DNA of 64,000 bases from Cadophora sp. MPI-SDFR-AT-0126 (Eukaryota; Ascomycota; Leotiomycetes; Helotiales; Ploettnerulaceae): positions 1,178,001 to 1,242,000 of the forward strand of contig JAGMVK010000001.1 in NCBI GenBank assembly GCA_020747065.1, read 5' to 3'. Positions 26,994 to 40,369 of this stretch are shown piece by piece. Each line of letters begins with the position of its first letter. The first letter of the stretch is position 1. The position numbers were made by a program, and so were the translations under genes. Below the pieces are notes generated by a model, which had not been told where the DNA came from, ran no database searches, and saw only the letters and a list, made by a program, of their open reading frames with translations.

Positions 26994-27577
26994 ATGTGGT
27001 GAGATGGGAGGGGATGAGATGAGAGGGCAGGGTGTGAGGAATTCGAAATAGTTGGCTATGCTATGATGTGTATGCGGGGATAGGATGGCAGATCAATGGA
27101 TGACTTGGATATAGATAAATACAAATTTTGCACATTGCCCAGCTGCTGCTGAGTTGTAGTGCTGTGGACCGCATGATGAGAGTAAGTGATTCTCTTTGCC
27201 TCAATGAGATTAAAGTTGGTTGCTGTATATGTGTAACCTTTCGTGCATTTATCCCCTGCATAATTTTCTGCCTACTTGAAGTGATGCCAAGATTATACAG
27301 CAGTTTGATAATAGTCTGAGCATGATTTCTCGTGATGTTATGGCTCTGAAATGTTAGATAACATCAAGTCGTAATTGTACGCGTTAACTTGTTTTTGTAT
27401 CTCACTGCTTTGCAAGACTTGGTGTTGACTGTAGTGCTGTGTTTAGCTATTGCATATTTACCTCGCTTAATTATTGACGTTCTGGTTACAACATTCTTGT
27501 CCCACTGTGCCCAGCTTCACAACTCATTAATTACTTTCGTACATAAGGGAAATTCTACAACTTTAAGGAAGTTCAGA
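26994..27577. other. Intergenic, no gene seen
   Basis: About 0.6 kb, AT-richer than the flanks. It comprises the 3' flank of the BRCT gene and the upstream region of a small three-exon gene. Confidence 0.45.
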
Positions 27578-28108
27578 ATGAACCCAGCCTCAACTAGTGC
27601 CGGCTGTGGAACGGTCAAGATGTCGAATCCTTGGTATGCACTGATGTCAACGCACATGTCCCTTACGGAGTTCAACAGACGAGTAAGCCATATGATGAAG
27701 CACCATTCGACAAGACGGCACGGAGAATAAGGCTTTTGCTTCCGTCTTGAAGATTAGTGGCCTGGCGGACGATCATTTGTCGGTGAGTATGAATCAGTCT
27801 CGGTACCAGATGACACCTGCCCTAACGATCCATATTTGGGTGCTTGTACCTCGTATCGCAACTCGCAGAGTTCATGTCCACCACATCACCGAAAGTCACA
27901 TACCTTCTCGACGTTGCTGCAATCATTATTTCATAGAGTCAATTCTGCAACGGGCCAATCTACGTATGCCCAGAGGACAGTGGAAAAGCAAGCTCCCAGT
28001 GTCTATCCTACTGCAAAGGGTATCTCGGATCCTCCAACGCTAAATGGAGTGCAGAATATAAAAAATGCGCCAAATACCATGCAAGAGCTCGATGCAGTGT
28101 CCTTATGA
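27578..28108 (+). CDS. Small hypothetical protein, three exons
   Basis: Inferred by splicing: exons 27578-27682, 27732-27782 and 27869-28108, 131 aa. The donors are GTAAGC and GTGAGT. The second intron has a good CTAAC branch site and CGCAG acceptor, and both introns fall between codons. The joined frame is open from the first ATG (MNPASTSAGCG) to the stop, although each intron breaks the genomic frame. The product is Ser/Thr/Asn-rich with no signal peptide, membrane segment or known motif. I do not recognise it. The gene ends 87 bp from the convergent stop of the next gene. Coding status is moderate: splice geometry is good but there is no homology support. Confidence 0.5.
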
Positions 28109-28195
28109 AAAGACTTCCAGAATCAAAGCCCCAAAACTCCAAGCCAAATAGTCATCAACTCCATAATAGCCTGCTGAGCAGCCTCACCAGCCAGC

Positions 28196-29096
28196 CTAAG
28201 ACTCCGGATCTTCGGGATCAGAACCATAGTCACTTTGTGACCGATCCTCGTCCAAGCCATCTTCATTGTCGTTGTCCAAGTTGCTTTCCTGCTGGTATGT
28301 GGTCATATCGATCGGTACAGAGCTGGGTAAGTAGTCTTGATAACCGACTGTCGGTACGGACTCGTAGTTGGAGGTGTAGACAATGCCGCTGCTGGTCGAA
28401 GCTTGCGAGCTGGCGCGGGGAGGATGGACGTTATTAAAACCCAAGGAGGCGTTTCGACGGGCACTTCCAGATCCGGATCCAGGGTTGCGGCGATTGTTGC
28501 CATGAGCTGATCTAGATCCAAGTCCAGGCGTACCGCGGCGGTGGATGTTGGCACGAGCAGATCCGAATTCAGACCTAGGACTGCGGTGGCTGTTATCGCG
28601 GACAGGTACAGATCTAGACCCATAATTTCGAAATGAATTACCGCCAGCAGATCCGGATTCAACGCCGACTGCCATGGCTAAATCGGGATACTCGGCAGGA
28701 TCTGGCATACCGTTCAAGACTTCCACAGCCACGTCGATAATCTTTTGCTTGTGTTCCTCGGCGATATCTGGTAATCCATCCTGACAGGCCTCAAGGCAGA
28801 TGGCAATGTTGCCTGCAAATTTCTGTCGGATAATGTAGTGACGACCGATCATAGCGATAGACAGGCAGACAACGGCAACCACAGACTGGCTCAAGTTATC
28901 CTTGTGGGTGTTGTAGATGGCTTGAAGGCTGGCCAGGTCAGCTCCACGGTCAGCATCCGAGTAAAATGGTTCATTGGCTCGGATGGCGATCTAATAAGTG
29001 TGGTCAGTTTTCATGCGCTCAGTTGGTCCGCAAGAATGACGCGCTTACATCATAGATATCCTTGAGGATGGTTTGTTGGGTTGCCTGGAAAGACAT
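28196..29096 (-). CDS. Hypothetical protein with Ser/Arg/Gly-rich tail
   Basis: Two exons, 29096-29049 and 28990-28196 (280 aa), joined in phase 0 (KDIYD|IAIRANEPFY). The N-terminal 115 residues look helical and globular. A hydrophobic helix (VVAVVCLSIAMIGRHYII) is either buried or a single membrane segment, and EEHKQKIIDVAVEVL follows. From about residue 120 the chain is low complexity, with repeats of Gly-Ser-Arg-Ser and Arg-Arg-Asn type. The C-terminus is acidic, ending SDYGSDPEDPES. No known domain is recognised. One of three consecutive unrecognised genes at 27.5-30.6 kb. Confidence 0.72.
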
Positions 29097-29848
29097 GCTT
29101 GCGATCTTGTTCTTCGTTCTGCGACCATTTGATTAGCACGTTTGTCTCTGCTGCTGGTTTCCTTCAATCATCCTCAAGTGACGATTTCTCCATTCCCCAG
29201 AATCAACAAGTCAAAGATCGCGTAAAAAAGGGGGGGATCATGTGACCATGTTTATGATTAGGCGAGGACGCATCTCCTTTAAAGCCCTTCAAGAGAAGAC
29301 TTACTGAAGATGATTGAGTGCATCTAGGAACTGTGGCTGCAAGACATGCGCTTGAAATCGTTGTTCAAAAATGATTGCAAGAGGAGGAGGAGCAGGTTTT
29401 AACAATCACGTGGGTCTCATATGACGCAAGTGTCTGGAACTGCTTGTCGCTAGCGCGATGGCTGGTCTGACAACTACAGACGGCCGCAGAATACTTCAAG
29501 TGAATGGCTTTATGACTCCGGTAAATAACGACATACGGTCAATTATCTTACGAATCTTGCGCTCAGGAAACCGGCATTACGGATTCTCTTTGGCTAGATA
29601 CTTGCAGCCTGCCTGGTTCTGGGCCGGGTTCAACATCCAAACAGGTATCAGAAAGAATTGTAGGCTTTACTAATTTGCTTCTTCTATTGTCACACATACA
29701 TCGATGAGTCAATTGCTTTTACTTATGCATTTCCAGGGGAATTAGCTGTGCAAGAGAAAATATCCATATCCATCTTGTCAAGCAACTCAACTACCCTTTC
29801 TGAACCAACTGATACAGAATCTTGCCGATTCCATATGTAGAACAGCCC
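29097..29848. other. Intergenic, no gene seen
   Basis: About 0.75 kb upstream of the Ser/Arg-rich protein and downstream of the acidic-tailed protein. A 71-codon ATG frame at 29458 lacks any supporting feature. Confidence 0.45.
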
Positions 29849-30608
29849 TCAGTTCTCGTCTTCCTCACTCTCTTCCTCCTCCTCACTCTCCTCTTCTTCC
29901 TCACTCTCCTCATCATCATCCTTATCCTCCTCAACCGCAACTTCCTCCTCCTCCTCATCATCCGAATACTCATCCACCCTACCCCACGAAACCCTCTTCT
30001 TCTTCTTAACATGTCTCGTCTCCTCTTCTTCCTCATCATCCTTCACCACCCCTCCTACAGTCTTGCCCTCCGCAACCGCCTTCCTAAACTCCTCGCCAAT
30101 CCTATCCAACGATCTAACAGCCAACTCCCTCAAACCCTTGTAGATCTGCTCGGAGACACGGAGCTCATTATCAGCCGTGTCCATGTGAAGCGAGAGCTTT
30201 TTGAGCTGTTTCTTGGACTCCTTCTCGACTTTATTGGCGTACATCTTGCGTGTGGCCAGGTTCTCGGTGGAGTAGACGGAGAGGAGGTAGCACGCGCAGA
30301 GGTAGTGGTAGGGGGTGCGGTGATCTTCGTCAGAGTTGTAGATTTCCTTGATGGAGCTGAGGACGAGAGCGCGGTGTCGCTCAGAAGAGGTTTGAGATTC
30401 GAGGACGAGCTTGGCCTGGTTTTGAGTTAGAATTGTAAAGAGCGAGGAGGAAGGGGGAGTGGGAGGTGGGAGAGGAGCTTACATTTTCGAGGGTGGTTCT
30501 ATTTTTCCCACTGAGGGAAGACATTGCGACGAGAACAGGGTCAGCCTTGACTTTCTTGACATTCTTGAGAGCCTTGGCGATCTTGACAGTCTTAACAGAA
30601 GGAGGCAT
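29849..30608 (-). CDS. Hypothetical protein with strongly acidic C-terminus
   Basis: Two exons, 30608-30483 and 30415-29849 (230 aa), joined at codon boundary (TLEN|AKLVLESQ). The first 28 residues are very basic (VKTVKIAKALKNVKKVKAD). The middle (about 45-150) is helical, with HRTPYHYLCACYLLSVYSTENLATRK and two Lys/Glu-rich helices. After KKKKRVSWGRVDEYSDD, which resembles a nuclear-localisation signal, the chain becomes a run of Asp/Glu with serines, including EESEEEEE blocks that could be CK2 sites. The basic N-terminus and acidic tail are typical of nucleolar or chromatin-associated proteins, but no family is recognised and this is inference. Confidence 0.75.
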
Positions 30609-31441
30609 TGTAAAGGTTCGTTCTGTAGACGCGACGGTCGTTGGTTTCTTTGCTTTGGTTTGTTTTGTTTGTCGGTAAACTGGAATGTGTAACAGATTTC
30701 AACAGCTGGAGCTGTATGCCAGATTGTGATGTGATTGAAAAAGACTGGAGCTGAAGATAAGTGTATTGAAAAGTCTTTTGTCTGTCGAAGAACAGTTGGT
30801 GTAGGAAAAAGGGTTTTGGTTGAAAAACACTCGAGGAAAAGTGGGGCGGCGGCCTGAATCGCTTCACAAAACACGACATCAGCCTCGAGGTTAGCGTGCC
30901 GCGCACGCGAATCATAAGCCAGGCTATTCTTTACTGATTTGGACCTCTTTCTAATCAATGCAGGTAGCCGTGAGAGCTTCTCTACAGTATTAGTTGAGAA
31001 ATGATCAAGTGTTGTGAAGCGAAAGCTTAGCGGGGCGTCCCCTAAGTCCGTAAACTTTCATCTTGTGCGACCACGAGAACGACAGACCGGTGGTGGTGGA
31101 GGTAGAAATGCTTGATGATGCTCCTCTAATCCTTCATAGCTACCAAAAAAGGTCTATTGTGACTCCAGAAAGCTTAGTGAAAATCTCCGGCTTTCTGCAG
31201 CGAATTGACAGACCAAGTTGCCTCAAAGATTTGAACTCTTTCGCTCCAGACTTGCTTCTATTGACACTTGGAACTAATAAAGTTTTAACTTCATCGATAG
31301 TAACCTATTTGTTGGGAAGAAGCGCTCAAGCATTACTATTCATGATAAGTACATTATCCATTCCGTTGGACCTCCATAGCAAGCTTCATCTAGCTAACTG
31401 TTTCTCGATCAAGACCAGACAGCTATTGCAATTCCTCCCAA
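30609..31441. other. Intergenic, no gene seen
   Basis: About 0.8 kb between the acidic-tailed gene's promoter and the 3' end of the decarboxylase-like gene. The 128-codon frame at 31063-31449 has no ATG start and is not called. Confidence 0.45.
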
Positions 31442-33565
<2,124 letters not shown>

Positions 33566-35752
33566 ATGTCTGAAGTTACCCAGTCTTTCCCGCAGTTGCC
33601 CGTCTCACGCCCCTATCGCTCCCACAAAATCAGAGCTTGTGATGCTTGTCGGAAACGAAAAGTACGTTGCGACGTCACATCCATAGGAGAAGACTGCCAG
33701 TTATGCCGTGAGCAAGGAAAAAGTTGTCAATATTCCGTGGAGGAAAAGCCACCTCGTCTGAGACGATTGCGCCATTCAGCAGCCTCCGCAAGCGAGCGCC
33801 AACGCAACAACACCCCTGTATTGGAGAGAAGACACACCTTGATCGAGTATACGGGAAGCCTCCAAGCTTCAGATTCCCGACCCCAGGATTGGGAAGGATC
33901 TCATGTACGTACTGATGACCGTGCGAATGATTTCCCGAACAGATCAGACAACGGAAGACAATCCTTGCACATTGTTGGGCCTGCTGTCTCATCTGATGCT
34001 CATGTACTAGAGCAATACATGTCTCCTGGCTCGTCAGAAGGAAGGACAAACGATAATCCATACAGCGTGTACTTCTCCGATCCCTCGAAACCAATTCTTT
34101 ACAAGAAAGTGCCGAGAGGAAGAGTTGGCTTGTCAATAAATGACAATGCCGGTGTGAAACAGAGAGAGATATTTGAGCAGATATTCTATCCTCATGCAGC
34201 CCAGATTCGCCAATTGTCAGTACTCCGGTCTCAATTATAGGCACATAGAGCTGATATGGCCAGATATCTGGCCAAGATTCATCCCGCATTCCCAACCCTC
34301 GATGAGACGATACTCACTGAGCCTTCAACAAGCCAAAGCAAAGGTGCAGCAGCTTTGCTTTGCGATGTCTACGCCAGCTCACTCGTATATTGGAGCCAAG
34401 CACCAGTCTCAGCAGGTAGGCCACGACCGGATCAGCGATATGCATGGAATCTGGCCGTCCAAGCCTTGGCGGACGACTTTCTTGGCCCTGATCTGTCAAC
34501 ACTTCAAGCTCAAGTTGTGGAGCTTAATGGCCGGCCCGTCTATTCAATCATCGGGAATACTGTGGGTAATGGGCGAGCAGTAGCTTTGTCCTACAGTCTG
34601 GGTGTCAACAGAAATCCGAGTCAGTGGAGTATTCCACAACGAGAAAAGCACTTGCGTATAAGACTTTGGTGGGGTGTCTTGATTCATGATCGATGGTAAT
34701 GCTTCCTGAACATTTGGGCATTCAACGTGCTTACCGAGCTTGTTCTAGGGGTAGCTTTGCTCATGGAACGCCATCGAGCATCAGCTCGAAGCACTACGAT
34801 GTGCCAATTCCCACATTGGAAATGTTGCTACCTCAACGCTCAGTCTCACCAGAGTATCGAAGGTCTTCCGAAAGTTTTATTGCTCTATGTCAGATGACCG
34901 AGATTCTAGGGCAAGCACTTCCGCTCGTATATGATCTCGAAGGCATTTCACAGAAAGACACTTCGAAAATCATACGGCGGATAGAAGTGGACTTGGATAA
35001 GTGGGAAGAATCGCTGCCAGATTATTTATCGAGTATTTCGAATCGAGTAGCTGTCTCCGGGTCAAGCAGTCTTCGCCTTTGCTACTTGTCCCTCAAGATG
35101 TTGATTTGCAGAATATCATTACACGTGAGTGTCTACTTTTTAGTACTGATGAAGCCTTATAATAACTTGAGAATGTAGGCTGTATTCCAGCAGGGCTCGA
35201 CGGAAGCTATTGAAGCATATCGATTCCGCCAAGTGGAGTCTAGACATGCAGCACAGGCAATCGTCGACTTCATTATCTCTTTGAAGACTTTCCACCTTGC
35301 CGAATTCTGGCTTCCCTGTAAGCGCTCAGTCTCATATGTGGGAAGTGTGTTGCTGATGAATAATAGACACCACATACTATCTGACATCGACCATTACCTT
35401 ACTGCTGCGCTTTGCCGTCGAGACAACCGAGGACTCAATTGCCGAAAATTGCGTTTCCAGCGTAAAAATGTTCACAGCTTGGTTACGAAATGCTAGAGAG
35501 ATAGATGACTGGGATCTGGCCGAGGATTGCCTGAATAATTGTGAGGGAATCATAGCTAGGATGACCGAAAATGGCCGGCGACCTCAGCGGAAGGCTGTAC
35601 CAGAAGCATCACCAGTCCATGTCTTCGACAACGAGCCACCGAATGACTGGCTAGATGCTACACTACCTGTCTCTTACGGGCCAATGGATGGGTCTGGCCA
35701 AGGTAGAGATTTGTGGGATATGTTCGGGTTTGTTGAGCAGTATCCTGTTTGA
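33566..35752 (+). CDS. Zn2Cys6 fungal transcription factor
   Basis: Five exons: 33566-34215, 34264-34695, 34749-35124, 35179-35317 and 35367-35752 (660 aa). The binuclear zinc cluster uses Cys25, 28, 35, 44, 47 and 54 (CDACRKRKVRC ... CQLCREQGKSC), followed by a basic linker. From about residue 215 the fungal-specific transcription factor middle domain is recognisable: YLAKIHPAFPTLDE, then LGVNRNPSQWSIPQREKHLR and RLWWGVLIHDRWGSFAHGTPS. The C-terminus ends in DLWDMFGFVEQYPV, an acidic-aromatic patch that could activate transcription. Intron 1 is taken as 48 nt, ending GGCCAG, because shorter acceptors would give 25-33 nt introns. It is divergent from the dialkylglycine decarboxylase-like gene, which is its most likely target by position. 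Confidence 0.9.
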
Positions 35753-37279
35753 ATCTAAAGGCACGTGCTAGGACGAGTGAATGACTGGTAGGAGTAGTCC
35801 ATCCACAAAAATTCAGATGCCAGGTCAGAAGCTTGATGTTTGAATACACCGTTTTGCCAGGAATGCAATACCCAGCAATGGCAGAGGAGGCGCGAATAGC
35901 TTCACTGGAGCGTGGGGGGTGGTCAGCGCGCCCCAAGATAGAGGACTAAAGTTTCACAATATTCCGTCGCGCTTCCTTGAGGTCGAGAATATCTCCTCGA
36001 TCGGTAGTGCTTCTCCCTGATCGTACCCTCTATTCAAGAACTCTTGAATAAATCCAAACATGATAATGATATTAATTCGTAACATGGGGATCTCTCTGAT
36101 GTGAACAGTTTCGGATTGCGCGTAATCTTATCACCAACCCAATTCACGTCTCGGTTAACTTTTGTCGACAATATCTAACGAAATAAGCTAATATCTGCCA
36201 TCTCAATCTCCTTAAGTGGCGTGTTGTACACCGGTCGTGCCTGGTCCAATCCCAGGTTACCACCTGCAAGAACTAACAATTCTGAAGAGGATAACGCAAC
36301 ATTGCTCGGAGTGTCGAGTCAGAAGTAATGAGAGTTAACTGCTGGGACATCCATCTGCACTGTGTGCCCGTGGATGCTTCTGGGGACTTTAGCGCGTGAA
36401 ACAGAGCAGGAGGCGGGGTTGAACCGGACGTATTACCTACGTACGGACGTTGCTCTCATAGGCCTCTTCTACTAAAAGGCTTCAAACCTTTTTTGGCTTT
36501 TTTGGCGGGTTTTTCTTTTTCTTTTTGGTTTGTTGTTTTTTGGCGAGATGTGGTTTTTGTGGGGCTTTGTTGTGATTAAGCGAGACGCGTCAAGTTGAGA
36601 CCAAAAATTTGTTCGATATACGCCGGGCCGATGAATATTTTTGAGCTATAGGGACGAGAGTACATGCAAACATTAAAGGTAAGTACTTGAATAGCTTTAA
36701 GCGACGGCAAGATATTCTATCGTAATTCCAAGTGACAGTGGTGACTCGGGATACGTGGGAACTGATTCGAGATATACGAGAGACTCCAGAATTGAAGAGA
36801 ATATCAATGATTTCGTGGCTGCTAAATATGGGCTCTTAGGTATATGCAGTTCTATTTTAGATTCCTGTGGTGGTAACAATCAGTATGACATTATTTTGGG
36901 GTCATCGAGGTAGCCATAGTCATATTTTTTGGGCTAGTTCATGTAATGGTGCTCTGTATTGTCGCATACCACTACTGCATTATTTATATTTCAGTACCAT
37001 CGTAGAGTCGATGGCCGTTTATCCTGACCGCAACATAACTTTGGATGAGGTCCGTGATACCATTCTTCGTTTGCCGAACTCTTCCCCAAGTGCACCTGCA
37101 ATAGCTTGTTACAAAAGTGCATTTCGAGCAAGTTCTGATGGAAGGCTTAAAAGATATCAAGAGCGAAGCATTGGCAGAGGATCGTCGAGCGAGGAGTGAC
37201 ACTGTCGAAAATTGCTAACAATGGCCGGCATATCGTGACAAGATGACACTTGCAGGTCTTCATCCAAGTCTCTTCTGGA
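35753..37279. other. Intergenic, 1.5 kb, AT-rich, no gene seen
   Basis: AT-richer than the flanks, with a T-rich pyrimidine stretch at about 36490-36550. A 5-bp-stem, 7-nt-loop element at 36240-36256 resembles a tRNA T-arm but no tRNA can be folded around it. No transposon ORF, terminal repeat or gene is recognised. Confidence 0.45.
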
Positions 37280-37810
37280 CTATTTCTTCATTTTCCCAAT
37301 AATTTTGGCTCCCAAAAACACAATACAACTAATCAGGTTGGAAATGGACTCAATTAAGTCTCCCCATCCTTGTTCTTCTTCACTAACGTTTCGCCCAGTC
37401 CGACTGTTAAGGAGTCTACGAATGCTCCGGGTCTTGAAAATGAGGGATGTCAGAGATCCAACAGTAGCAAGAGCCACAGGCATGACCCTGAGCACGAGTC
37501 GACCATACTCGAGATTCGTGATGGGTGACTCGATTTTGCGTTCGTAGTATGTCGTACTGCTTTGAGGGATTTCATATAATCCACCGGCAGAAACCCCCAA
37601 CATGGTGCATGCAATACATGTATAGACTGTAAGGGTGTGTTTCTCCCATTTATGTACTTCATCTTGATAGATGTGAAGTTGAAGTAGCGCACGTACGTTG
37701 GCTTGGGACTTTTCGAGTTGGCGAGATAGCTCTGAGGCAAGGGCTCTAGGATCGATATCCTCGTAGGTGTCGACTGCTTTGGCATCGAGCTGCTTGTCCT
37801 CTGCGGCCAT
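37280..37810 (-). CDS. Small orphan membrane protein (three predicted helices)
   Basis: Single exon, 176 aa, starting at ATG 37810 (MAAEDKQLDAK). A hydrophilic, acidic N-terminus of about 60 residues precedes three hydrophobic segments. Their approximate positions are 61-80 (VYTCIACTMLGVSAGGL), 108-124 (VMPVALATVGSLTSLIF) and 155-171 (ISNLISCIVFLGAKIIG). A strongly basic loop (KTRSIRRLLNSRTGR) lies between helices 2 and 3, and the protein ends in KMKK, resembling a dilysine ER-retrieval signal. No family is recognised. A second single-exon membrane protein of nearly the same length and layout lies 675 bp upstream on the same strand; see the findings. Confidence 0.65.
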   Translation of the reverse strand: MAAEDKQLDAKAVDTYEDIDPRALASELSRQLEKSQANVRALLQLHIYQDEVHKWEKHTLTVYTCIACTMLGVSAGGLYEIPQSSTTYYERKIESPITNLEYGRLVLRVMPVALATVGSLTSLIFKTRSIRRLLNSRTGRNVSEEEQGWGDLIESISNLISCIVFLGAKIIGKMKK

Positions 37811-38484
37811 GACTGTGTGACTTGAATGGTGATGCTGTGCTGCTTGAATATCGATTGAGTCGAACAGATCTAAGGCGATGAAGGAGACTTTGGTGTTGGT
37901 GTTGGTGCTGTTGGAAATTTTGGAAAGAAGGTTACACGGATATAAAGTAGCCCCTCCCGAACACTATCCCTCTCAATCTGGAAGAATGTCAACGAAAAAG
38001 CTGCGATGCGAGGCAGGAGCTCTCTGGGGCACGGTATAACTATCCCTTGTCATTTGAACTACTGTGTCAGGCTCTACTGTCCATTCGCAATGAAGCATTG
38101 TCGTATGTAGCCGGTCACTGAGGAGGCGCTATCAGAAAGTTTGAGAGAAGAAAAGGACATGTTGAAGCACTACAGGCACGAATCGCAAATTGCAGACTGA
38201 GTCTTTCAGCGCGACAGAAATGCTATCTTCTGTGCATGAATGAGTCTCTTCAACATGTGCGCAATTGCAATGACATAGACCCCAATTGAAGCATCTCCAC
38301 TCAACCACCCTAAGCGTCCTCCACGATAGCAGTCACTCGATATCAATCCCCAAGACTATATATTTCCACCACCAAGTCGACTTGGCGGAGAATTCCTGGG
38401 ATACCATACTTATTCTGCGCGGTATAAACCGACTAAATCCGTCAATCAGAGGAGCGCAGTGCCGGAAAAGGGAAAGGAAGCTAC
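37811..38484. other. Spacer between two orphan membrane-protein genes
   Basis: About 0.67 kb containing the presumed promoter of the 37280-37810 gene and the 3' flank of the next. No further gene is seen. Confidence 0.45.
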
Positions 38485-39030
38485 CTAGCAACTGCATACC
38501 GAGCCTCTAGCCATGAGTCTTCCTGATCCCATAATCACCAGAGTGACAATACCCACGAGAGCTCCAAGGTAGAATAGTAGCAGGACAGCGAGAACCTCCC
38601 AACTCCCCTCATTCGTTGTCCGATACCTGCCCTTCGCTCTCCAGAAAGCCGTCCGAATCCTGAATCCCACTCCAAGCCCGACACACAAGATCATCAATCC
38701 CTCCGTTATCATCAGACCAATGAAGAGTGTCCGCAGCTCCCGCCTATGTAGATCGCACAGTATGTTGTACCCGTTGTCTTCTTGGATCTTTTTGTGTAAA
38801 CCGAAAAGGGTGTACGCTCCAAGGGTGATCAGAATGGCGGTGCCGAGAATGGTCTCTTGAAGGGCTTGCCCGTACAATTTTTGCTCCAGGTCTTTCGGGG
38901 ACGTGCCGTACTGGACACTTTGCTCAGACTGGGCTTTTTCGATTCGCATTTTGGGAGCGGTCTTTTCTTGATTTTGGAAGTGAACGGGATGGTTAGGGTT
39001 GAGCTTTGAGAGATGTTGGTTGGCAGCCAT
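38485..39030 (-). CDS. Small orphan membrane protein (three predicted helices)
   Basis: Single exon, 181 aa from the first ATG at 39030 (MAANQHLSKL); upstream in-frame codons have no ATG. About 60 hydrophilic residues are followed by helix 1 (TILGTAILITLGAYTLFGL) and a polar loop. Helix 2 (FIGLMITEGLMILCVGLGVG) is followed by a basic loop (RIRTAFWRAKGRYR) and then helix 3 (LAVLLLFYLGALVGIVTLVI). A short Cys-containing tail (SVCSC) ends the protein. No known family is recognised. Size, exon structure and helix-loop pattern match the neighbour at 37280-37810, suggesting either distant tandem paralogy or convergence. Confidence 0.65.
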   Translation of the reverse strand: MAANQHLSKLNPNHPVHFQNQEKTAPKMRIEKAQSEQSVQYGTSPKDLEQKLYGQALQETILGTAILITLGAYTLFGLHKKIQEDNGYNILCDLHRRELRTLFIGLMITEGLMILCVGLGVGFRIRTAFWRAKGRYRTTNEGSWEVLAVLLLFYLGALVGIVTLVIMGSGRLMARGSVCSC

Positions 39031-40369
39031 GGTGCGCAAGCTCAGACTGTCGATCTGGTGAAATGTGTTCTTCAAGTTCAGATTTGTTGTCGTCGCCGGA
39101 AAGGGAAGTCACGATGAAGTTGGGGCTAGCTTTGCCTAGCGTTGTACAAGTCAACAAAGGAGCGCTCGCTTCAGAGAGCGCCATCTGCTGCGACAAACAA
39201 TAAAGGTGGACTCCACACGCACGTGCAAATCCTTGAATGCTAGGCGAGAATCAATTGAGACAAAATAACAAGTTGATGTCTCTTCTGGTATTGACGCGTT
39301 TTGTTTGGAAGATCCCGAAGTTAAACCATTTAAGAGCTGCCCTACACTCCTCGAGAGCCGCCATCACCGGACCAGTATCTTGGAGTGAATGGGTATGGCC
39401 CAAGTGACGGATATCGGAGGCTCACTTCCAGGGATGGGCCCGATAGGACTTCAATGTGGAGTGAAGATTGTCCTGAGTGCGAGACGGAATCTTGATTTGA
39501 AGTTCAAGCAAGGGAACAAGACGTGGGAGGGTGTTTGTTATTGAGCCGCCTTATCAATTTTGGCTTTCGCATTTGTAGGAAAGCTAATAATGGATTGAGA
39601 TACCAGGCGAAAATATTCCGGAATTTTGTTGGTGAGATGGCGGAAGAGTATGAACTTTCCGTCTGGCATATCGTCCTGGGAAGGTATGTTCAATTTGTGT
39701 TACAGTGGATTGTTGTTTGGGAGAAGTTTAAGCCTAAGCGAGGTCGCAGTTATTTGGTAGAAGCACTTCAAAAACCTTAGCATACTTGAGTGAAAACTTT
39801 GAGAACGACATAATCTATTCCTTAAGTTCATTTGGTGATTCCAATATGAGGCTATAGTTGCTCGCCTTTTCAGGGCACATAGGGACTTGAAAGACAGGAC
39901 TGATGTTGTCAGCAGTGGAGTACAACAGCGACACTACATTCCCATATGGAGCCACATGTTTTAAAAACACATTGAAGACTTTGAGAGCAGATATTACTGG
40001 TTTCAGAGTCCTTGAGCTTGTCACAACTTGATATCGAAAATTCAACTTGGAGATGGTCCCCTCTGATGCTGCGCCATCGTGATTGGTTGAACGGCATGTG
40101 ACACCAATGGTAAATGCAGCCTCACCGAAACGGGCAGGCAGGCTGGTAGGCATGTCTTGATAAGAAGGTGCCTTCAAATTCCCGAATGCGCACAACATCA
40201 CATTCATCATATCACATCTCTTGAAGGGGAGGAGAGGAGATACTTCGCCTAAACCATCACACCTCGGTCGCATCCTGACCAAGCCAACCCTCCATCGTCC
40301 CTAGATTGACCCCGCGAAATTTAAAGACGCCAAAAGCCGATTCAAACCGACACATCATCAGGGCACAGA
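39031..40369. other. Intergenic, 1.3 kb, with one doubtful ORF
   Basis: Contains the promoters of the membrane-protein gene and of the ARO80-like factor, plus a low-confidence 152-codon ORF entered separately. Nothing else is called. Confidence 0.4.
39815..40273 (-). CDS. Doubtful 152-codon ORF divergent from the ARO80-like gene
   Basis: An uninterrupted ATG-to-stop frame of 152 aa (MRPRCDGLGEV...NELKE) with ordinary amino-acid composition and no known motif. It begins only 97 bp from the start codon of the divergent transcription factor, so it may be no more than open promoter DNA. Frames of this length do arise by chance in 64 kb. Included for completeness; without conservation or transcript evidence I would not rely on it. 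Confidence 0.22.
   Translation of the reverse strand: MRPRCDGLGEVSPLLPFKRCDMMNVMLCAFGNLKAPSYQDMPTSLPARFGEAAFTIGVTCRSTNHDGAASEGTISKLNFRYQVVTSSRTLKPVISALKVFNVFLKHVAPYGNVVSLLYSTADNISPVFQVPMCPEKASNYSLILESPNELKE

Noticed and set aside
36235..36262. Possible tRNA T-arm (CCTGG-TCCAATC-CCAGG)
   Set aside because: The stem and seven-base loop fit, but the second loop base is C instead of T, and no matching acceptor, D-arm or anticodon arm can be found upstream on either strand.
35753..37279. Degraded transposon in the AT-rich gap
   Set aside because: No terminal repeats, target-site duplication or transposase/reverse-transcriptase fragment could be read.
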